Position numbers and translations under genes: made by a program. 64,000 nucleotides of DNA, taken from positions 221,492,292 to 221,556,291 of the forward strand of contig NC_133534.1 of the NCBI RefSeq assembly GCF_048544455.1, in the 5' to 3' direction. The notes below the pieces were generated by a model. That model was not told where the DNA came from. It ran no database searches and was given only the letters and a program-made list of their open reading frames with translations. The DNA is from Silene latifolia (lineage: Eukaryota; Streptophyta; Magnoliopsida; Caryophyllales; Caryophyllaceae). Below, one piece after another: positions 46,468-58,514 of this stretch (position 1 is its first letter; each line of letters opens with the position of its first letter).

Positions 46468-46827
46468 CTAATAGTTGATCAAGAACGGCCACGGAATGGC
46501 CCACTTCGTCGGCTTCTGGCTACAAGAGGTAGCCTCAACGCTGCTCATCTTCTCAGCCGCACCCTTCTTATTTTCAACATCCGTAGAGATCAACGGATCA
46601 ACACTCTCATCATCTCCCCACTCAATGACCTCCTCCATCTCGTCAGAATCCAAGTTGGACTCCGTCGCTTTGACTGACTCATCTTCAAGCTCCTCATCAG
46701 TGCCATAGCTAAGACAGCCTAACCCGCCTCTTGAAACGATTGGCTCCTTCACAGCTGGAGCAACATGCGGCTCTTCCTTCCCCAAACCAGCTCCTGCAAT
46801 ATGTAAAACAGACGAATCTTCCTCCAC
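46468..46827 (-). CDS. Acidic frame at the end of Athila B gag-pro
   Basis: 119 codons rich in Glu, Asp and Ser, with no recognised domain. It follows the protease on the same strand, so it is probably the C-terminal continuation of the polyprotein region. Function unknown. Confidence 0.4.
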   Translation of the reverse strand: MEEDSSVLHIAGAGLGKEEPHVAPAVKEPIVSRGGLGCLSYGTDEELEDESVKATESNLDSDEMEEVIEWGDDESVDPLISTDVENKKGAAEKMSSVEATSCSQKPTKWAIPWPFLINY

Positions 46828-46839
46828 TTTGCTCCCAGT

Positions 46840-47399
46840 CTAGGGCGGAGGTGTTGCAACAGGAGTAGGAACAGAAATAGGCATATCAGGAAGTATAAAA
46901 TATGATTTCTTTTCAGAAACCGTATTACAAGTCACGGGCCACATGGGGTCTTTCTTCTTAGCAGTCTGGGCAAAGACAATAGAGTGCTTTCCTACCTTGA
47001 AGGTCAAGGTCCCAGAACTAACGTCAATAACTGCACCAGCAGTGTGCAGAAATGGTCTACCTAGTATAATAGGTATGTGTGCATCTTCAGGCATATCAAG
47101 CACAACGAAGTCAACAGGGAAGAAAAACTTCCCTATTTGGACAGGAATGTCCTCTAAGACTTCTATTGGCTGGACCGCAGAACGATCAGCCATCTGTACT
47201 GTCATATTGGTGACTGCAAACCTAGTCAATTTCAACTTCCTAGCTAGACTCAAAGGCATAACGCTAATGCTAGCTCCTAGGTCACATAATGCCTTCTCAA
47301 TTGAGAAGGTACCAATATTGCAAGGAACGGAAAAGCTACCTGGGTCAGCTAATTTATGTGGTGCAGTATGGGTCAAATAAGAGCATGACTCCTCAGTGA
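46840..47399 (-). CDS. Athila B protease domain
   Basis: C-terminal part of a long open frame: CDLGASISVMPLSLARKL at the active-site position, then VQMADRSAVQPIEV, FFPVDFVVLDMPED and IILGRPFLHTAGAVIDV. Strong resemblance to the Athila A protease. A short Pro-rich tail follows; no polymerase. Confidence 0.8.
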
Positions 47400-49486
47400 G
47401 TGCGACAGTATGCACAGTTTCAAGTGACTTCTTTTTGGACAAAAGTTGTTTCATGAATTTAGTGTAAGCAGGCACTTGATTAACTAACTCAAGGAAAGGA
47501 ACCTGTACATTTAAGCTACGAATAACTTTTTCAAACTTATTAAAAGATACCTGTTCCTTCTTCGGCACAAATCTCTCTGGATAAGGGGCTGTAAGAAGTA
47601 ACTTAGCCCTCTCCTCTAAATCTCGCATGCCGGCATCCGTGGACTTAGGCTGAAAGTCCACAACCTTCTCTTTGTTGAAGCTTGGCCCCTCTTCAGACCG
47701 TCTCAAAAATGAGCCATTGATCGACATCGGGTCATACTTCGGAACCGAGACTGACCCATTAGCATCCGGGTCTTGCCCCAATATTTTTGGATCGTGCACC
47801 CGAAACAAGTGATCCCTCAAGTTCTTAGGCATCGGAGGGCGAAAAGGTTCACTATCGGCAGTTCGGTTCGATCGATCGACGAGGTTGGCGTCGATCGATC
47901 GATCGACTTCGACGATACCGAAAGCTACCGTTTGTCGCACTTCGCCGATCGATCGGTGGGTATGTCGATCGATCGACCGATATACCTGGTAGACGCCTTT
48001 TTCTTTCCACTGTTCGTTCACTTTCTTTTGACTCGGTTTTGCCCCATCTTTTTCAGCATCGTCCTCGACCATAGCGGGCCCCTCGAGGGTAGACCCACTC
48101 CTCAAAGTTATAGCATTAAGAGTCTCTTTTTGGTCCGTCTGAGTCGGTAGGTGTCCCGGAGCTCGGGTTGTAGTCTTGCTAGCCAGTTGAGCAATTTGGC
48201 TCTCTAGCAGTTTCATCCCGGCCTCTCTAGCTTGGGACTCCTTTTGAAACATATTCTTCAATTCAGCAAAGTCAGAATTTTGGGATTGTTGTTGCTGTTG
48301 AGGAACATATGGAGGCTTTTGATATTGTTGTTGCTTATGAGGGGGCACATAGCTCTGCTGCTGCTGTGGAGGTTGAGTCGGATTCAAGACATTTTGGCTA
48401 CTCCACCTCAAGTTTGGATGGACATTTGGCTCATAGTAGGTGTTTGTCTGCCTATAATGTTGAAAGGCAGCACAAGACTCAAAGGGACTAGGACAATTTT
48501 CTGAAACATGTCCCTCATCTCCACATCTTTTGCAGACGAAAGGACCGTCTGACACAGCATTTACATGATAGGTCCCTCCTTTTGAAGCTCCTCCCAACTC
48601 GTACTTGTCAAATCTCGCCGTGAGAGCTTCTAATGCAGCCACTGAAGGAGATTCAGCACTCCTCCTTTGATTCCCTCTGGAATTCCCATACTCAGCTTTA
48701 TGGGTGGCTAAGTCATCAATGATCTTCCACTCCTTAGTCTCTCCCATATTCTCTGCAAATCGGCCACTTGCTGCAGCATCCAAGATGGCCCTCGATCGTC
48801 ATCTGACCCATTATAGAACTGATTGCATAGACTCCACTTCTCGAACCCATGGTGTGGAATGGTTCGCACCAACTTCTTCAAACGGACCCATGCTTCATGA
48901 AAGTTCTCATCCGGACCTTGTTTAAAGCTCGTGATCTGAGCTCTAATGGTATTAGTCTTCGAGGCAGAGAAGTATTTCTTGTAAAATGCCAGGGCCAAAG
49001 AATTCCAGTCGGTGATCCCGTGAGCAGCTCGATCCAGGTCTCTATACCACTCCCTCGCAGCATCACGAAGAGAGAATATAAACATGGTCTCCTTCACACA
49101 GTCGGGGTCACGGCGGGCGGGGACATGGAACAGCAATAATCGATGAATATTTCCATGTGCTTGGCTGCATCTTCATTTGCAGCTCCCCCGAATTGGTTTC
49201 TCTCAACCAAGTTAATATAGGAAGGCTTTGGCTCAAATTTTCTTGCCTCCCCTGGTAACGCGAATCCCTTGTAGAGATTCTCAGCTGTCGGTTCAGAGTG
49301 ACTGGCAATAGTCGCTTCTTCAGCCATCTCTAGGAAATCTGGAGAAATGACGGTCTCGGCTGATGAATTAGAAACAGGAGATGAAGGCGGGTCCTCCTCA
49401 AATAGAGCGTTCTCGTAGTAACTAGACAGAGTACTCAGCTCTTCCTCTGTCGTCAATATCCTAGATGATCGCCTCAACTCACGCAA
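47400..49486 (-). CDS. Athila B gag region, with in-frame palindrome block
   Basis: N-terminal capsid parts (FSLRDAAREWYRDLDRAAHG and NFHEAWVRLKKLVRTIPHHG), a zinc knuckle CKRCGDEGHVSENC and a Gln/Pro-rich linker precede the protease. At 47867-47980 the frame runs through a cluster of TCGATCGATCGA palindromes, so the protein there repeats Arg-Ser-Ile-Asp. The surrounding gag is open through this cluster. Confidence 0.7.
47867..47980. repeat. TCGATCGATCGA palindromes inside Athila B gag frame
   Basis: About five sites of 8-16 bp in 115 bp, encoding RSID repeats on the minus strand. Same core (CGATCG) as the LTR palindromes of this element. Confidence 0.8.
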
Positions 49487-49662
49487 GGTCTTTTCAATCT
49501 CAGGATTGATCGGTAGTAATTCACCACCCTGTGACCTGCGCCTAAGATGAAACTACAAGAAGAATATGAGAATAGTTTAAGGAACGGATGTCCCTTAAAC
49601 TACAAAAAAAAAGGCTAAAAATAAAACAACTAATAATTTTAAACTATTGCCTCTCCGGCAAC

Positions 49663-51133
49663 TTGTGAGTACCAAAAATAATATTTATAATACCTATTAA
49701 AACTAACATAAGCTAGTGGTAACAGGGTCGAACCACAGAGAGGCGTGAGCAATTATTAGTTGTCTAAATTTAATCCTAAGGTAACGGTGCGTGGGGGTTG
49801 ATTTGAATTGGTCTATAGCTAAAGCCAATAAAACAAAGTAAACTAAATAAACGGATGAAAATAGATATAAAAGAGGCACTAGGACGGTCGGTTCACTATA
49901 GTTTCGGCAGCAGCATACTAAGTAGGACTAAATCATACACATGAGGCGGGAAAACAAGAGGTTCTCTCGGTCCACTCTTAACAGATAGCATCTTTCGATC
50001 TCGCTATAAGTCCCTAATATCACTAATACTGACTCTCGTCCTGAGAAGTGACTAACAATCTAAACTTTACCTATCTTTCGATCTCAGCATAGTTTAGTCA
50101 TTTTAATTGGTGATCTAACAACTGTCCCTATCTCTCGATCTAATGGGTCAGTCACATCCTAAACATTCAACTAGTCGTGTGCACTCGATTCGTCAAATAT
50201 AGAATTTAAATCAATTAAAACGAAGGTAATACGTCACGTGGTCAGTCGATCGACCAGGTATGGCAGTCGATCGACTGACACGCGATTTCAGTCTACTATT
50301 CTACGCCGCCTAATCTACAATTCCCCTACATCCTAGCACAAGCTATTTAGCTACTCATACTGAAAATAAAGGCAACAATAAAATTGGCTAAATAAACTAC
50401 AGAATTCATGATTAATACGGTGAAATAAACAATTAACATAAGATGATAATTCGGCTTTGGGAAACTGATCTAGCAATTCTATAACTATGAATGAAAGCAA
50501 GATAACTGAATAAAAACAGGAGAGTACGGTGTGAATTGCGAAGGAAAAGAACAAAGCCGAATGTCAAAGTGAATTGTATTCAATTCCGAAACAATCTTTG
50601 AACCCTCATAAACTAAAACTAATGAAAACCGAATTGAAAACTGAATGTGAAACTTGATTAAAAACCAGATGATTATTCTGAAAACCTAGCTTACGTTATA
50701 TAGAATACAACGTAGTTCTTATTCCAAAACCTAATGTATCATGGGCTTCAAGTTCATCGATCTTCTTATTCACGTCTGATTTGCGGTGCGGTCGATCGAC
50801 TGACCTATGCTGAACAGTAGTCTCTGGATGTCGTGGGTTGGTCGATCGACTGAAGGAGGTGGTCGATCGACTGTTTAACTGATAGTCCGTTTCTAAAACT
50901 TTGTGGATGCGCACCAAGCTCGTTCCTTGAGTAAATACTTCACGTCAAATGCAATGCAGGATACTCGGGGACGGATTTAGCTTGATTTCCGCTGGATTCT
51001 TCACATTTCTGCAATAATGTACAAAAACACGAAAGTAGACGGAAATAGGGAAACTAGTAGAATAAACTACGTAAATGAACTCTGAAATGCGTGTAAAAAG
51101 GGGTGTAAAACATCATATAAATGATACGCATCA
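49663..51133 (-). repeat. Athila B 5' LTR
   Basis: Near-identical to the solo LTR, with right end GCATCA followed by CTCCT. TATA box (TATATAA, minus) at 50696-50702. Palindromes near 50246-50277 and 50790-50872. Confidence 0.8.
50696..50702 (-). promoter_or_regulatory. TATA box, Athila B 5' LTR
   Basis: Minus strand TATATAA, kept in the solo LTR at about 42247. Confidence 0.4.
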
Positions 51134-52028
51134 CTCCTCGCCGTCAGTGGGGGACCGCATTCGTTCCCACCTAAGCCCCGCTCATCTCCGTCGAGCGATA
51201 AACCCAAATCCATTAATGTGCCCATCCCTTCTGTGGCGGGTTCCACAGAAGGCGAATCATGGGCGTGGAGCCACTCCCGCAAGTGACTCCACTCATCCAG
51301 GGACGCACCCCGAAGAACACAGACAGATACAATCACAACAATCAACAACAACCAAATCCAACAACCGTCACAATACGAATATGATACTTTACAACAATCA
51401 CAAACAACAACAACCACATTATGTGACTAATACTGAGTAGGGAAAACCCTACCTGGAGTGCAACACAAGCAGACGGTATCAACAGCTATATCAAAACCTC
51501 TCCTCTACGAATCCTCCTCCTAACACATAATCATATAATTACTAACAATCACAATTAACCATCAAACCCCCCAATCCCCCAAATTAGGGTTTAAACAAAG
51601 TTCATTAAATGCTATAAAATTGGTACGTAGATCTTACCCTCGACGCAAGGATCACAAGGACACAAAGAATGATGAAATCCGACTCTCAAGCTCCGGGATT
51701 TGCCAATAACACGTATGATGCGAATAACGTAGTCACAATCTTCTTTTTAAGATTATTAGGTTTGTAAAAGTGTTTAATAAACATGACGGTATGAATTATA
51801 TACTAATCCGTGTTATTAACAAAACCCGTCAGAATAATACCCGTTAACCGACCTACTCGATCGAGTAACTAACGTACTCGATCGAGTGCCACTTACTCGA
51901 TCGAGTACCTAGGCTACTCGATCGAGTACCCTACAGGCAGAACACTGTTTCTAAAACCAAAACACCCTTACTCGACAGAGTAAGACCCACTCGATAGAGT
52001 ACCCAGAGACTCATAAAACCGTAGTATT
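51134..52028 (-). repeat. Tekay-2 3' LTR, right piece (copy 2)
   Basis: Starts with the CTCCT target copy and ends near CGTAGTATT. Carries the palindrome array 51854-52002. The left piece of the same LTR is at 40945-41201. Confidence 0.8.
51854..52002. repeat. TACTCGATCGAGTA array (Tekay LTR, copy 2)
   Basis: Same six sites and steps as at 43406-43554. Confidence 0.85.
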
Positions 52029-52260
52029 GGTCTTCCTCCTTAAAAAGAACTTCATCCCCGAAGTTCAAACCACAACAAAATAAAAACATACTACCCCACT
52101 CCCGACACTACAACCAAAACAAAACTTAACACAAAACTCCGACACATGCTACCAACCCAAACTCAACCCGACACAACTCACTACTAACTATACCAAAAAT
52201 AACATAAAAAGATGCAAAAACTCTTTGCGATCATCTCCTACCCCCCTAAAAGAAACAAGG

Positions 52261-52680
52261 TTACGTCCCCGTAACCATACATACTTGATCAAAAAGAAAC
52301 GGGTAGCGCTCTCTCATGGACTCCTCTGCCTCCCATGTAGCCTCCTCAACCTCATGATTCGACCAAAGAATCTTAAGCAAGACTGTCTCGCCATTTCTAG
52401 TTTTCCTAACCTTCCGGTCAAGAATCTGCTTAGGCACCTCAAGGTAAGACAAGGACTCATCTAGCTCTATGTTCTATGCCTCTAATACATGTGACGGATC
52501 ACTCACATACTTCCGCAGTTGAGATACATGAAACACATTATGCACCCTATCCAAAGAAGACGGTAAAGCCAAACGGTAAGCAACCTCTCCAACCCGGTCT
52601 AAGATCTCATATGGTCCTATGAACTTCTGACTCAGCTTGCCTTTCTTCCTAAATCTCATGACCCCACGCATAGGAGACAC
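52261..52680 (-). pseudogene. Tekay-2 integrase C-terminus and chromodomain
   Basis: GPYEILDRVGEVAYRLALP and VFHVSQLRKYV are followed by ILWSNHEVEEATWE at the end, the type II chromodomain of Tekay elements thought to bind methylated histone H3. Broken. Confidence 0.75.
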
Positions 52681-52771
52681 TTTCAGAAGAACCTTGTCCC
52701 CAACCTGAAACTCTATATCCCGGCGATGTAGATCTGCATAACTCTTTTGCCTATCTGTTTGCTCTCATCCT

Positions 52772-53683
52772 TTACCTAATCATCTTAATCTGCTCAACCA
52801 TCTCATGTACCATCTCTGGTCCCAAAACCACTGCCTCAGCACTGTCGTCCCAACAAATCGGACTCCTACATCTCCTCCCATATAAAGCCTCAAATGGCGC
52901 CATGCCAATACTAGTGTGATAGTTGTTGTTGTAGGAAAACTCAATCAAATCTAACCTCTGTTCCCAACTACCACCAAAATCCATCACACAAGCTCGTAAC
53001 ATATCCTCAAGAGTCTTGATTGTTCTCTCTATCTGACCATCTATTGCAGGATAAAAAGTTGTACTCATCTTCAATGTCGTTCCCAAAGACTCCTGCAACT
53101 CTTTGAAAAACCTTGAGATAAACCTCGAATCTCTGTCAGATACTATGTCTTTAGGCACCCCATGTAACCTTAGCACATTCTTCCGATAAGCCATCGCTAA
53201 TTGTGCCTTAGTCCATGTATCTTTCATTGGCACAAAATGAGCTGACTTGGTCAGTCGATCCACTATAACCCATATCATGTTGTTACCCTGCTGGCTCTTG
53301 GGCAAAACCACGATAAAATCCATGGAAATGGATTCCCACTTCCACTCAGGTACCTCTAAAGACTGAATCTTACCTTATGGTCGTCGCTGCTCCCCTTTAA
53401 CTCTCTGACATGTCAAACAACGGGCCACAAACTCAGGTGTTTCTTTCTTCATCCCAGGCCACCAGAAAGTCTTCTTTAAATCCTTGTACAGCTTGTCACC
53501 ACCTGGATGTACCGAATATGGTGTACAATGTGCCTCTGCCATGATTGTCTTTTTCAGCTCCTCATCATTAGGGGCACACCACCTCCCATCAAACCTGAAA
53601 CTACCATCTGCATGAATAGAGAATCTAGACACCATCCCTTTCTCTACTCCAGCTCTCCACTCCACCATCTTGGGATCCAACAC
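52772..53683 (-). pseudogene. Tekay-2 integrase
   Basis: Zinc-binding CLTCQRVKGEQRRP segment and catalytic core words MDFIVVLPKSQQGN, SDRDSRFISRFFKEL and YHTSIGMAPFEALYGRRCRSP. Well conserved against Tekay-1. Confidence 0.8.
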
Positions 53684-55121
53684 CTATTTACCGCGAATAT
53701 CATCATAAAGATCAGGCTGCACAGTCAAATCTCCCATAGCATCCCCTTTCTGGATCATATGTATCACGAACTTCCCCACCTCATCTCTCAATCTCATCAA
53801 AGATATAGTTGTGCACAAAGAATGCACACTTTTTATGCTCAAAGCATCTGCAACTACATTGGCTTTCCCTGCATGGTAGATAATATCCATGTCATAATCG
53901 CCAATCAACTCCATCCACCTCCTCTGTCTCATGTTCAACTCCTTTTGAGTGAAGATGTACTTGAGACTCTTGTGATCAGAAAATACCTTAAAGGTCGCCC
54001 CATAAAGGTAATGTCTCCAAATCTTGAGAGCAAACACAACTGCACCCAACTCCAGATCGTGTGTAGGATAATTCTCCTCATAAGGCTTCAATTGCCTAGA
54101 AGCATAGGCAATCACTTTACCGTTCTGCATCAACACACATCCTAACCCGTTCTTTGAGGCATCTGTATAAACCTCAAAGTTCTAACTCCCTTCAGACAAT
54201 GCTAAGATTGGAGCTGTGGTCAAACGCTCCTTTAAAGTCTAGAACGACATCTCACAACTTTCATCCCAATGAAACCTGTTCTCTTTCCTCATCAAAGTTG
54301 TCATAGGTCTAGCAATCTTGGAGAAATCTTTCACGAACCGTCTGTAATATCCTGCTAAACCCAAGAAACTCCTGATCTCAGCTACATTCTTTGGTGCTTC
54401 CCACTTGGTAACCGCCTCAATCTTTGCGGGATCCACTGACTACCCCTTCCTTTGAAATCACATGCCCCAGAAAGGCAACTTTCTCTAACCAAAACTCACA
54501 CTTGGATAACTTGGCATACAACTCATGCTCCCTCAAGGTCTGCAACACAATCCTGAGATGCTCCTCATGCTCCTCCTTAGTCTTAGAATAGACTAAGATG
54601 TCATCGATGAAAACCACTACAAACTTGTCCAAAAAATGACTGAAGACTCTGTTCATCAAATCCATAAACACAGCCGGCGCATTAGATAACCCAAAAGGCA
54701 TCACCACATACTCATAATGGCCATACCTCGACGTGAAAGCTGTCTTTGGTATGTCCTCCTCTCTAATCTTCACCTGATGGTACCCCGACCTCAAATCAAT
54801 CTTGGAAAAGACTGATGCACCACTCAACTGATCAAACAGGTCCTCTATCCTTGGCAAAGGATACTTGTTCTTCACTGTCACTCGGTTCAACTCCCTGTAA
54901 TCTATGCACAACCTCAGGCTCCCATCTTTCTTCTTCACAAAAAGGACTGGTGCTCCCCACGGTGATACACTAGGTCTAATGTATCCCCTCTCTATCAGAT
55001 CATCTAGCTGCTTCCTGAGCTCCTCCAACTCCTTAGGACCCATCCGGTACGGTGCCTTAGAGATTGGCCCCGTTCCCAGTTTCAGCTCAACACTGAAATC
55101 TATCTCCCTCTTCGGTGGCAA
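53684..55121 (-). pseudogene. Tekay-2 reverse transcriptase and RNase H
   Basis: Reverse transcriptase has [40 protein letters not shown] and the catalytic FIDDILVYS. RNase H has [20 protein letters not shown] and [17 protein letters not shown]. Typical chromovirus. Broken. Confidence 0.85.
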
Positions 55122-55133
55122 CCCCGGAATCTC

Positions 55134-55697
55134 CTATGGGAAGACATTTGAAAACTCCCCCACAACTGGTATCTGATCAACTGTCGGACTCTCCATCCTG
55201 TCATCTCTCACATGGCACAAGATCATCGGGCACCTCTTCCTCAGATAGGACTTCAAGGTCACAACTGCAATCAACTTAACTTTGGGTTTGACAACAAACC
55301 CACAATAAGACACACTAATGCCCTTAGGACCTCTCATAGACACTTTCTTTTGATGACAGTTTATCTTAACTTTGTACTTTCCTAACCAATCAATCCCGAC
55401 TATCATCTCAAAACCGTCTAAAGGAAACTCTAGCAAGTCTACAGGTAGATCAACTTGCCCAACTATCATGGATACATCTTTATAAAACCTCCCACACGAT
55501 ACAGACTCACCCGAAGGTATAAAAACTTCCTCTCTTACAGACTCATACTCTCTCAGACCCAACTGTTTAACATGACTCGAAGATACAAACGACTGTGATG
55601 CCCCATAATCAAACAAAACAAAGGTATAAACACCATTAACAAGAAAAGTACCAGTGATAACATGAGCGTCGTCCTCAGCTGCTTTCTTCTTCATCAT
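55134..55697 (-). pseudogene. Tekay-2 protease region
   Basis: Protease-like sequence with GTFLVNGVYTFVLFD leading to the active site, then FIPSGESVSC and FPLDGFEMIVGIDWLGKY, as in Tekay-1. Confidence 0.7.
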
Positions 55698-55757
55698 GAA
55701 CAGCTTGCCACTGGTCTTCTGCCCACCTCCCCGGACAAGATTAGTGAAGTAGCCGGT

Positions 55758-56858
55758 TTAGCACCCGACCCCCTGGTTGTTGTTGGTGTTCGTAGCAGGT
55801 TTCTGATAAGAGTTACCGCCATTGCGGTTTCCCCTACCGTTGTTGCTCTGACCTCCCCTGTTGTTCCATGACCCAGCTGGTCTGTTGCTTGCATAACTCT
55901 GTGCTGGACCCTGAGAAAAGCTTCCCTGAGCCGATCTCTGAAAACCTCCCGGCATCGCACTGGTACACTCATGTCTCTTGTGGCCTACACCGCCATAGTT
56001 AAAACAGGTCATTCCCCAGCTACTGCTACTATTCCCACGACCACGCCCATAGGAAGCCCCAACACTAAAGCTCGAACTAGATGAATATGCCCTAGCCTAA
56101 GTGTGGTTGCCCTTCTTGTAGTTAGATTGGCCACCACCCTCACTCTCAGCCTTTCTTTTCTCAGCACCCCTCTCTCGGGTCATCTCTACCAGCCTCTCAG
56201 CTCTCCCAGCTCTCTCTTAAGCTTCCTTAACATCTGTAAGGATTCCCACGGGTAACTTCTCCATGATCTTGGGGGTCAACCCTTTCTCAAACCTCAGAGC
56301 TAGGTTCTCATCACTCAATACCATATCCTCAGCATACCTAGCCTTCTCATTAAACTGTCGGTAGTACTCAGCCACCGTCATGTCAGCTGTCATCTTAAAC
56401 CCATCGAACTCCTCTATCAGCTTACTCCTCAGATGCTCCGGCACGAACTCTCGCCTCATAGCCTTTCTAAACTCTTCCCAAGGAATAGCAGGTAACCCCT
56501 GCCTCGCATACATATCCCTAGCGTTCACCTTTACCTTGTCCCACCACTCACCTACCGCCTCCCTCAAGTAGAACGCAGCTTGTTCCACTTTCATCTCATC
56601 CGGGCAGTGCACCAAATCCAGGATGTTCTCCATCTCTCTGTGCCAATTATCCAGAAGAATTGGCTCCCCGGTCCCCTTGTACTCTTTTGGGTTAAACCTT
56701 GCTATGTAGAGACTAATCTTTGAATGATCAACATCTTTATCCTTCCCCACTCTCTTCAATGCATCTGTGAGAGCATCTTGGTGCTCCAACATCTTTACTA
56801 TGTCATCGACTGACATACTCTCAGCTCTAGCATAAAGGGCGTTTCTCTTTGGCGGCAT
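55758..56858 (-). pseudogene. Tekay-2 gag region
   Basis: The start at about 56858 reads MPPKRNALYARAESM, the common Tekay gag start; the frame is open further upstream but that part matches leader sequence. The capsid part has RFNPKEYKGTGEPILLDNWH and MTVAEYYRQFNEKARYAEDM. The knuckle reads CFNYGGVGHKRHEC-like sequence. Broken. Confidence 0.8.
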
Positions 56859-56936
56859 CTTGTAACTATATAAGAAAAGGTAGATATAAACACGCATACT
56901 ATAACCCAAAACACGTATATAACCTGCACAGACCCC

Positions 56937-57237
56937 ACTCGATCGAGTACCAGAACCCACTCGATCGAGTTGAGGCCACTCGATCGAGTGCCCAACCTAC
57001 TCGATCGAGTGCCTCGACTCTAGAACCTAGTCAGACTCCGCCCAAAAACATACTCGACCGAGTGACAAGACACTCGATCGAGCGCCCCCTACTCGATCGA
57101 GTGCCCCTATGTACTCGATCGAGTACCCAAAAACATGGTTCTGTCCAGAAAACATCAAACTACCTACTCGACCGAGTCACACCCACTCGATCGAGTGCCT
57201 CACCCACTCGATCGAGTGCCCCCCACTCGATCGAGTC
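56937..57237. repeat. ACTCGATCGAGT 12-site phased array in Tekay-2 leader
   Basis: Twelve palindromes between gag and the primer site. Start-to-start steps are 22, 19, 21, then a 53-bp gap, 20, 19, 22, another longer gap, then 19, 21 and 19. Spacers (7-10 bp) share no sequence. Two sites have the centre ACCG instead of ATCG and one ends in GAGC. Confidence 0.9.
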
Positions 57238-57715
57238 ATGCAGACTCGTATAAACTACCCGCATGTTCATCTCACTTTCCTAACATAATATACAAGTTTT
57301 ATAAGTTTAACAAAATAAACATAACTACGCATGCAAATACACGCAACTCCTTATATAATCATTAAAACGATCTATTCATGTTATCAAAATGCCACATTAT
57401 AAACACGCAACATACTTTTCATTCAATTCAACTTGCAAACACGTCTCCTTCAACTTTTATCCATACTTCCAATTCTCCACATCCAACATCCAACAGTTCA
57501 CAACACATGTTATTAGGTACACATACAGAACAAAAGACAACACTTACGACCCTGACACGTACCCCCATGTGACCGATTCAAAATTGCAGGGCGAGTTCGC
57601 AACTTTAGGACGTCTCCCAAGCCTTTGCATTAGCTCCTACAACTTTTACCCCGGGTTCATTTTAATTGATTCCCTATGTTCATTAGATTCATTGGTTACA
57701 GGTTTCAGGATCGTC

Positions 57716-57727
57716 GCTCTGATACCA
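57716..57727 (-). other. Primer-binding site, Tekay-2
   Basis: Minus strand TGGTATCAGAGC, complementary to the 3' end of initiator tRNA-Met, lies 3 bp from the LTR. Confidence 0.9.
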
Positions 57728-58514
57728 CTTTGTGACACCCCCATACTCCAGGTGCCTTACCAGGACCACTCAGGTATAAAGATGTCACCATCTCGGTTTC
57801 CCGAGGCAATGATAATCAAAAGACAATAACGAAATAATATTTAAATAGTAACAAGTTTAAAGCGTTTACAATCCAAATCCAAACTGATAAAATGTGTAAT
57901 ACATGTCCTCAAAACCAAAAGTCTAAAACTACTCAAGTACTACAGCGGAAGACTCTAATCATCTCGTGGTGACACATCCCAGCTAGCCCATATGCCTCTA
58001 ATCATACCTGCTCAACAACTACTCACCATCCCCGAATGGATCACCACAGTTTTTCAAAACAAAGACAGGGTCAGTACTAATCACACAATTATATAATCAC
58101 AATAAGATGAAAAACAAAGACACTCAATCGTCACACACACAACAAATGACCGAACTCCATCACCAACTCCTCAATAATCGACTACACACTAAAGTGTGTA
58201 GCTCGCAGTACCCATCGCAAAAAGTTACTCCTCGCCGCCGGTGGGGGACCGCAGCCGTTCCCACCTAAGCCCCGCTCATCTCCGTCGAGCGATAAACCCA
58301 AATCCATTAATGTGCACATCCCTTCTGTGGCGGGTTCCACAGAAGGCGAATCATGGGCGTGGAGCCACTCCCGCAAGTGACTCCACTCAACCAGGGACGC
58401 ACCCCGAAGAACACAGACAGATACAATCACAACAATCAACAACCAAATCCAACAATCGTCACAATACGAATATTATACTTTACAACAATCACAATCAACA
58501 ACAACCACATTATG

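Larger units (their letters stand above)
43816..49662 (-). mobile_element. Athila B: gag-protease-only Athila-like element, internal region and part of 3' LTR
   Basis: Part of the 3' LTR (43816-44234), then a polypurine tract (minus GGTTTGGGGAAGTTT), a long untranslated region, an acidic frame, protease and gag. A primer-site-like GTTGCCGG word follows next to the 5' LTR at 49663-51133. No reverse transcriptase or integrase is visible, so it is non-autonomous in layout. The gag-protease block is one long open stretch over most of its length; I count about two or three breaks in all. Confidence 0.75.
49663..52256. repeat. 2.6-kb direct duplication (copy 2)
   Basis: Same content as 41214-43815, but here followed by the rest of the Tekay-2 internal region, so this is the copy in its original context. 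Confidence 0.85.
52029..57730 (-). mobile_element. Tekay-2: chromovirus internal region
   Basis: From right to left: primer site at 57716-57727, leader with a 12-palindrome array, gag with zinc knuckle, protease, reverse transcriptase, RNase H, integrase, chromodomain and polypurine tract (about 52030-52043). The 5' LTR is 57731-59678. All parts of an autonomous Tekay element are present in order, but the coding region has several breaks (about seven by my reading). Younger than Tekay-1. Confidence 0.85.

Noticed and set aside
56937-57237. CRISPR-like array (short repeats with unrelated spacers of similar length)
   Set aside because: The repeats are only 12-14 bp with 7-10 bp spacers, in a plant retroelement leader, and no cas-like gene exists. 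The layout is superficial resemblance.
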